Below are positions 60,663-64,000 of a stretch of 64,000 nucleotides of DNA, piece after piece. The stretch comes from Butyrivibrio fibrisolvens (GTDB taxonomy: Bacteria; Bacillota; Clostridia; Lachnospirales; Lachnospiraceae). Within the stretch, counting starts at the first letter, position 1; the number at the start of each line of letters is the position of its first letter. The DNA is taken from positions 2,976,001 to 3,040,000 of the forward strand of contig NZ_CP146963.1 of assembly GCF_037113525.1 (NCBI RefSeq), read 5' to 3'. Both the position numbers and the translations under genes were made by a program. The notes beneath the pieces are model-generated. The model was not told where the DNA came from. It saw only the letters and a program-made list of their open reading frames with translations, and did no database searches.

Positions 60663-60724
60663 TAAAAGCTTATTTTATGCTTTTCTTTTTTGCTCGTTTC
60701 AAAAGATTGTAGTTTATATGCCTA

Positions 60725-61147
60725 CTATAATTTAATTAGCGATACGCCCTGTTCTATCGCATCATTTACTTTTTTAAGTGCCTCCACAGCTTCAGTTTCC
60801 GTTTCAAAATAACATAGCCCTCTCCAAGATGATAATCTTTCCTGAACCATCAAAGTCTTACCATCCACTCTAAGGCCACCATAACAGTTAAGTACCATCT
60901 TACCGTTAGGGCTCATAACTTTTGTTCTATTTCTTGACTTAACTATAGTTCCATCCGGCAGTTGAAACTGATGAGTCTGTAAAAACTCATCAATGCTTTC
61001 CTCAATAAATTCAGAAAGTACATCACTTGTACATTCTTCTATCTTTTCTTGAATAATGTCAGATAATTCCTCTATTTTATCTTCCATAGCTTCACTAACC
61101 GTTTCTTCAAGTATAGATTTTAGTTCTTCCAATTTTGCTTCTTCCAT
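60725..61147 (-). CDS. Hypothetical acidic coiled-coil protein
   Basis: 140 residues. The first 60 are an acidic Glu/Ile/Ser-rich helix (EELSDIIQEKIEE), probably a coiled coil. The second half is mixed alpha/beta (GTIVKSRNRTKVMSPNG, GLCYFETETEAV). No signal peptide or membrane helix. No family recognised. It stands alone between the dus and MocR genes, with no clear operon. A C-terminal fold similar to small nucleoid or stress proteins cannot be excluded. Confidence 0.65.
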   Translation of the reverse strand: MEEAKLEELKSILEETVSEAMEDKIEELSDIIQEKIEECTSDVLSEFIEESIDEFLQTHQFQLPDGTIVKSRNRTKVMSPNGKMVLNCYGGLRVDGKTLMVQERLSSWRGLCYFETETEAVEALKKVNDAIEQGVSLIKL

Positions 61148-61263
61148 AATTCCCCCTTATAAAATAATGTTAAATAAAACTGCTAACTGTATGGTTTTAG
61201 TATATATTTTGCTTATTTCATTATACACTAAAATCATTAAAATCCAGACTATTTCTACATTTT

Positions 61264-61305
61264 AAAAAAAACAACAGCTGTATCTCTTTTTTAGAGTACA
61301 GCTGC
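61264..61305 (-). terminator. Terminator of the MocR-type gene
   Basis: On the minus strand, GCAGCTGTACTCT, loop AAAAA, AGAGATACAGCTGT, then TGTTTTTTTT. Confidence 0.88.
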
Positions 61306-61326
61306 CATTTCATGTTTCTATGAATT

Positions 61327-62841
61327 TTAGTTTCTATAATTTATAGAAACTTCTTCCATAACAGGAAGTGCTTTTTTAAAATCATCTTCATTCGCAGCAC
61401 CAAAACTTAATAGAAATAGATGCTCATACATTTTTTTATAACTATAGCAATAGTCATTCATACAGCTTATCTTAATACCCTTTTCGGAAAGCTCTTTGAT
61501 GAATTTTTCATCATCCAGCCAGTCGGGTCCTTTCAGGATCAACCTAAGCCCCGCGTTATCCTTTATAGGTGTAAATAAGCTATTATCTCCCTTATCTTCA
61601 AATATTTTTAAGATATTCTCTCGTCTTTTACTATAGTAATTCCTCATCCTGGAAAGGTGACGTTCGTAATAACCACCATTTATAAATTCAGCTAGTACCA
61701 GCTGATCGAAAGATGAAACAGTACCTGAATAAAATGACAGCTTCTCCCTATATCTCTCCATGAGCTTATCCGGAAGGACCATAAAGGCTATCCTGATAGA
61801 TGGAGCCAAAGTCCTTGTAAATGTGTTCATATAGATGACTCTGTCAGGATATGACGCAGATATTGGAGGAATCGGCCTTCCGGAGAATCTGAACTCCGAA
61901 TCATAATCATCTTCTGCTATATAGGCGTCTTCTCTTCCGGCCCAATCAAGAAGCTGCGCTCTTCTTACCGCTGACATTACAGCACCTGTCGGAAACTGGT
62001 GGGAAGGCGATATATTAACAAGTCTTACACTTGTTCCTTCAAGTGCAAAAACATCAAGTCCGTCCTTATTAACAGGAATATGCAGGCACTTATGTCCTGA
62101 CCTCTCGCATACAAGGCCTATTTTCTTATATCCGGGATCTTCTACTGCTGTTAGAGCACCTCCCCCTGACAATACCAAAAGAATATTTTCTAAATATTCA
62201 GTACCGGGACCAACTATTATGTTATCAGGATTCGCATCTATCCCTCTGCTCCTCATAAGATAACCAGCGATTGCGTATCTGAGAACTTCCAATCCGCAAG
62301 GATCAGGCGGCGCAAGACATTCAGGATTTCTGTCTGACAGAACTTTACGCATAAGCTTGGACCAGATATCAAAAGGGAATGCATCATCATGAAGGCGCTG
62401 AGATACGAAATCTGCGAGAGCAGGTTCCTTGTTATTAGTAACACCTGTTACCGATTCTTTATTATCTTTCCTAGATGTATACCTTCTGGTATTAGTGCTA
62501 CCATGAAATGCCATCTTATCTTTTTTATATATTGAATTAGTATTTCTTTTATCTATAGCAGGTCTATTATCAATCCCTGAGCCAGTTGCATATGCGAACC
62601 TTTCGGCATCCATGACAGCATAATATCCGCTTCTCTCTCTGCTTTCTATGTAGCCCTCTACTATGAGCTGTTCATATGCATTCTCAACGGTAATAAGCGC
62701 AACGCCCTCCTGCTGGGCAAGGCGCCTTTTGGAAAGGAGCTTCTCCCCGCCCTTGATCCTGCCGCCAACTATATCATCGCGTATGCACATATAAAGATAT
62801 TCGTAGATTGGCTTATCGCCTCTTTTTTCAACATCGTACAT
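61327..62841 (-). CDS. MocR/PdxR-type regulator with Lys-to-Arg change at the PLP site
   Basis: 504 residues. A GntR-type winged helix (about 1-75) is joined by a long polar linker (about 80-140) to a type I aminotransferase-like domain (about 145-504). The domain has DPCGLEVLRYAI, SPSHQFPTG and AEDDYDSEF motifs. The family motif SKTLAPS reads TRTLAPS: the codon at 61815-61813 is AGG, giving Arg343 where the PLP-binding Lys is expected. It is divergent from a pyridoxal/pyridoxamine kinase gene, as PdxR regulators often are beside PLP genes. Without the Lys it cannot form the usual internal aldimine. Confidence 0.85.
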   Translation of the reverse strand: MYDVEKRGDKPIYEYLYMCIRDDIVGGRIKGGEKLLSKRRLAQQEGVALITVENAYEQLIVEGYIESRERSGYYAVMDAERFAYATGSGIDNRPAIDKRNTNSIYKKDKMAFHGSTNTRRYTSRKDNKESVTGVTNNKEPALADFVSQRLHDDAFPFDIWSKLMRKVLSDRNPECLAPPDPCGLEVLRYAIAGYLMRSRGIDANPDNIIVGPGTEYLENILLVLSGGGALTAVEDPGYKKIGLVCERSGHKCLHIPVNKDGLDVFALEGTSVRLVNISPSHQFPTGAVMSAVRRAQLLDWAGREDAYIAEDDYDSEFRFSGRPIPPISASYPDRVIYMNTFTRTLAPSIRIAFMVLPDKLMERYREKLSFYSGTVSSFDQLVLAEFINGGYYERHLSRMRNYYSKRRENILKIFEDKGDNSLFTPIKDNAGLRLILKGPDWLDDEKFIKELSEKGIKISCMNDYCYSYKKMYEHLFLLSFGAANEDDFKKALPVMEEVSINYRN

Positions 62842-62867
62842 GACTTGTTTTCTTCTCCAAATGCCAA

Positions 62868-63060
62868 TTAAGGTCAGATTATCTTTTCAAATTACTAATG
62901 ATTTTGCCTTTTCAAATCTGGTCTTATTGAAATTAACAAAAATGGTTATAATAATAGTTCCAAAATCATATTATACTCTTTAATCAGTGATGACAATATA
63001 AAACACGTGAAAGATCACTATCTTATAAATCCACAATAAAAACTATAAAGACCAGATTGG
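62868..63060. promoter_or_regulatory. Candidate operators in the MocR-kinase intergenic region
   Basis: Three related motifs: AAGGTCAGATT (about 62870), AAATCTGGTCTTAT (62914-62927, inverted), and AAAGACCAGATTGG (63047-63060). The last overlaps the kinase ribosome site. The second and third are inverted copies of one core, AAGACCAGATT. MocR regulators usually bind repeats of this kind upstream of PLP genes. Confidence 0.6.
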
Positions 63061-63070
63061 AGACAGACAC

Positions 63071-63910
63071 ATGAAGAGAATCGTATCAATTCAGGATATT
63101 TCCTGCGTAGGCAAATGCTCACTTACAGTTGCACTTCCCATCATCAGCTCAATGGGCGTTGAGACATCCATCGTGCCAACCGCAGTTCTTTCTACACATA
63201 CACAGTTCAAAGGTTTCACTTTCAGAGACCTGACAGACGACATGCTCCCGATCCTTGATCACTGGAAGAAGGAAGGCTTCAAGTTCGACGCCATCTACAC
63301 CGGTTACCTCGGAAGCATCCGTCAGATAGATATAGTAAAAGAATATTTTGACGCTCTTAAGGGCAAAAATACAGCCATCGTAGTTGATCCCGCAATGGCT
63401 GACAATGGAAAACTCTATGTTGGTTTTGATGAAGCTTTTGCCAAAGAAATGCTTAATCTCTGCGTCAAAGCAGATATCACACTTCCAAACATCTCCGAAG
63501 CCTGCCTCATGCTCGGCGAAGAGTACCCCGGCGAAGAAGCATCAGATGACGTGATCTGCGATCTTCTCAAAAAGCTCGTTAAAGCCGGCTGCAAGTTTCC
63601 AGTAATAACAGGTGTTACTCTTGATAACGGCACCTTCGGCTTTATTGGCCTTAACTCAGAAAGCGGCGAGTTTATAAGCTACGGCACTACTAAGGTTCCA
63701 TATAAGTCCCACGGAACAGGCGACGTCTACGCAAGCGCATTCACAGGCGCCCTCACTTTGGGAAAAGACGTATATACTGCCCTCAAGATCGCTACAGACT
63801 TCACAGCTGCCAGCATCCGCAATACATACGAAGACCCTGACAGCGTAAACTATGCCGTAAACTTCGAAGCTGAAATACCGTATCTTCTGAAGCTCATAAA
63901 TGAGAATTAA
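63071..63910 (+). CDS. Pyridoxal/pyridoxamine kinase (PdxY-like)
   Basis: 279 residues of the ribokinase-like B6 kinase group. N-terminal MKRIVSIQDISCVGKCSLT, then VVDPAMADNGKLY and the phosphate/anion-hole motif SHGTGDVYASAF (catalytic Asp in GTGD, near residue 220). It phosphorylates pyridoxal, pyridoxine or pyridoxamine in B6 salvage. GGAG lies 8 nt before ATG. It is divergent from the MocR-type regulator, which probably controls it. A terminator follows. Confidence 0.92.
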   Translation: MKRIVSIQDISCVGKCSLTVALPIISSMGVETSIVPTAVLSTHTQFKGFTFRDLTDDMLPILDHWKKEGFKFDAIYTGYLGSIRQIDIVKEYFDALKGKNTAIVVDPAMADNGKLYVGFDEAFAKEMLNLCVKADITLPNISEACLMLGEEYPGEEASDDVICDLLKKLVKAGCKFPVITGVTLDNGTFGFIGLNSESGEFISYGTTKVPYKSHGTGDVYASAFTGALTLGKDVYTALKIATDFTAASIRNTYEDPDSVNYAVNFEAEIPYLLKLINEN

Positions 63911-63913
63911 TCT

Positions 63914-63940
63914 AAAAAACTCCCCACTGGGGAGTTTTTT
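63914..63940 (+). terminator. Terminator of the B6 kinase gene
   Basis: AAAAAACTCCCC, loop ACT, GGGGAGTTTTTT. Confidence 0.93.
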
Positions 63941-64000
63941 GTATGTATTATAAGTTTTCCGGTCCAAAGCTATTTGGAAGCATCTCTGAAAGTGTCTGAA

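Overview
The window looks like chromosomal DNA of a low-GC, Gram-positive anaerobe of the Lachnospiraceae, most likely Butyrivibrio or a close relative. This is an inference from protein style: a type IV pilus system with long, acidic, Ser/Gly/Asp-rich inserts, many GGDEF/EAL/PilZ proteins, an Rpn-type nuclease, a DUF6033-like protein, and Gram-positive ribosome binding sites and promoters. No rRNA or tRNA gene was seen.

Layout. 1-16.95 kb (all minus strand) is one half of a type IV pilus (T4P) locus: prepilin peptidase, a PilM-PilN fusion, PilO, four prepilin-like proteins, and a very large secreted protein that runs off the left edge. 17.1-20.1 kb holds an EAL phosphodiesterase, a small membrane protein and LexA with a clear promoter/operator. 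20.4-29.5 kb holds a MATE exporter, two overlapping hybrid histidine kinases and an M13 metallopeptidase. 29.6-31.9 kb is an intact-looking IS66-family element. 32.2-36.9 kb is a polymorphic-toxin-like cassette: a WXG100-type N-terminal protein, two paralogous membrane-anchored candidate immunity proteins and an orphan toxin-tail remnant. 37.2-43.1 kb holds a diguanylate cyclase, a sugar-binding lipoprotein, a coiled-coil surface protein and a PilZ protein. 43.5-49.6 kb is the second T4P half: major pilin PilA with a structured leader, PilC, PilB, and a second diguanylate cyclase. 50.3-64 kb holds a voltage-gated K+ channel, an Rpn nuclease, an orphan RelB-like antitoxin, a DUF6033-like protein, an AAA ATPase, the riboflavin transporter RibU under an FMN riboswitch, a LuxR-type response regulator, a 2-hydroxyacid dehydrogenase, a Dus enzyme, a MocR-type regulator and a divergent pyridoxal/pyridoxamine kinase.

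How it fits together. The two pilus blocks supply the assembly ATPase (PilB), platform (PilC), alignment complex (PilM-PilN-PilO), peptidase (PilD), major pilin and minor pilins. No pilT was seen. Two cyclases, one phosphodiesterase and a PilZ protein lie between or beside them, which suggests c-di-GMP control of pilus function (inference).

The most unusual feature is a family of three dispersed intergenic elements (31884-32181, 43225-43515, 49749-50097). Each folds as one long interrupted hairpin of about 290-350 nt. Stem sequences differ between copies while staying complementary within each copy. The apical motif and internal-loop sequences are almost identical in all three. This is the pattern of a structured RNA or of a palindrome maintained by self-templated repair. 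I do not recognise the family.
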